A stretch of DNA of 64,000 bases from Xylocopa sonorina (taxonomy: Eukaryota > Arthropoda > Insecta > Hymenoptera > Apidae): NCBI RefSeq assembly GCF_050948175.1, contig NC_135200.1, positions 10,903,001 through 10,967,000 on the forward strand, in the 5' to 3' direction. The notes under the pieces are model-generated. The model searched no databases. It was given only the letters and a program-made list of their open reading frames with translations, and was not told where the DNA came from. Below are positions 63,201 to 64,000 of this stretch, piece by piece (the stretch's first letter is position 1; every line of letters starts with the position of its first letter). A program made the translations under genes and the position numbers.

Positions 63201-64000
63201 CAAGGTATAATTAAAATGACGATTAAACGCGCGACGCGTTCGCTTGTTACAATTATACAATTGATTTATCTGTTACTTATGTTGTAGCGCGACTTACGAT
63301 ACGTGTACCTGCCGTCCTATTCGTTTTGCAAACACGAGATCGTATCGAAGAGATGAAGACGGCGGTAAATGTTAGACGACAGAGATTGAACGACAGCTAC
63401 GTTTCGTTCCAACGAGTTCGGTGAGTCATTCGATTTAAGTCAAACGTCCAAGTCATACGCTCCTCCTAGAATAATATTTTACATCGTTGTCACGTTCATT
63501 CGATACATGGTAAAGCTTGCACGATCTCCGATACGAACGGTGGTCGATATACAATTCTTAGCATTCTCAACGCACACTCTGAACAGAATTGTATAAAAAT
63601 AATACGCTCGAACTCAATCGAAAAATGGAAGGTACATCTTCGTGTTAATCGAATCGCTTATGTATAGTACTGAGAATATTTATTCAACTTACACGTGGTG
63701 CGCACGTTTTCCCTAAGCACGGCAAAGTAACAAAATGATTCATACTTAATTTATGCTGACCTTGCGCGTGTCGCGAGAACGGCGAAGCCACGTGTACGAT
63801 TAAGACGAAAATCACGCGAGATGGGAAATATCGAGAACTTCTCGTTGCTTTTACTAGCGCGGGACGAACAAGTCTGGCGAAATCTGGAGTCGTTGAACGT
63901 TCTTGGTTAACCGCCAATGCCTACGGACGTGAACCCAAGTTGACGGAAACGTGTGCGATGGAATTTCGGGAATTCGTGGCGCAGCTTTGCCCCGGTGCAT
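60291..64000. other. No gene supported; weak minus-strand exon candidates
   Basis: Two minus-strand segments with strong GTAAGT donors (60,503-60,560 and 62,846-62,879) are the only exon-like signals. The last kilobase is AT-richer and otherwise featureless. Confidence 0.4.

Overview
The window looks like nuclear DNA of an insect, most likely a hymenopteran. The one certain gene is split by short GT-AG introns (62 bp to 2.5 kb) and encodes an insect-type receptor guanylate cyclase. The surrounding DNA is rich in CpG and carries many long GA/CT tracts, which fits bees and ants. That taxonomic placement is inference; no species is claimed.

Layout. Positions 1 to about 29,600 hold no coding sequence I can support: CpG-rich intergenic or intronic DNA, microsatellites, and a candidate plus-strand promoter with a non-coding first exon near 24,141-24,273. 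Positions 30,777-42,636 (minus strand) hold a complete receptor guanylate cyclase of 22 coding exons and 1,286 residues. I rebuilt it exon by exon; every splice phase closes and the summed coding length is an exact multiple of three. It is closest to the Gyc32E type: signal peptide, extracellular ligand-binding domain, one membrane span, kinase-homology domain, signalling helix, guanylate cyclase domain and a long Ser/Cys-rich tail. Upstream of it, 49,523-50,147 (minus strand) holds two candidate non-coding 5' exons that would place its promoter about 7.5 kb from the start codon.

From 50 to 64 kb I see no gene I can name. This part holds two degenerate tandem repeats with monomers of about 155-170 bp (55.57-55.89 kb and 59.79-60.29 kb) and a few weak exon-like segments on the minus strand.

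As a unit, the gene encodes a protein that would bind an extracellular, probably peptide, ligand and make cGMP at the plasma membrane. The most interesting details are a stop-free 84-nt intron that keeps frame if retained, a NAGNAG acceptor at the start of the kinase-homology domain, the distant 5' exons and the two ~160-bp repeat arrays. I found no clearly novel system.
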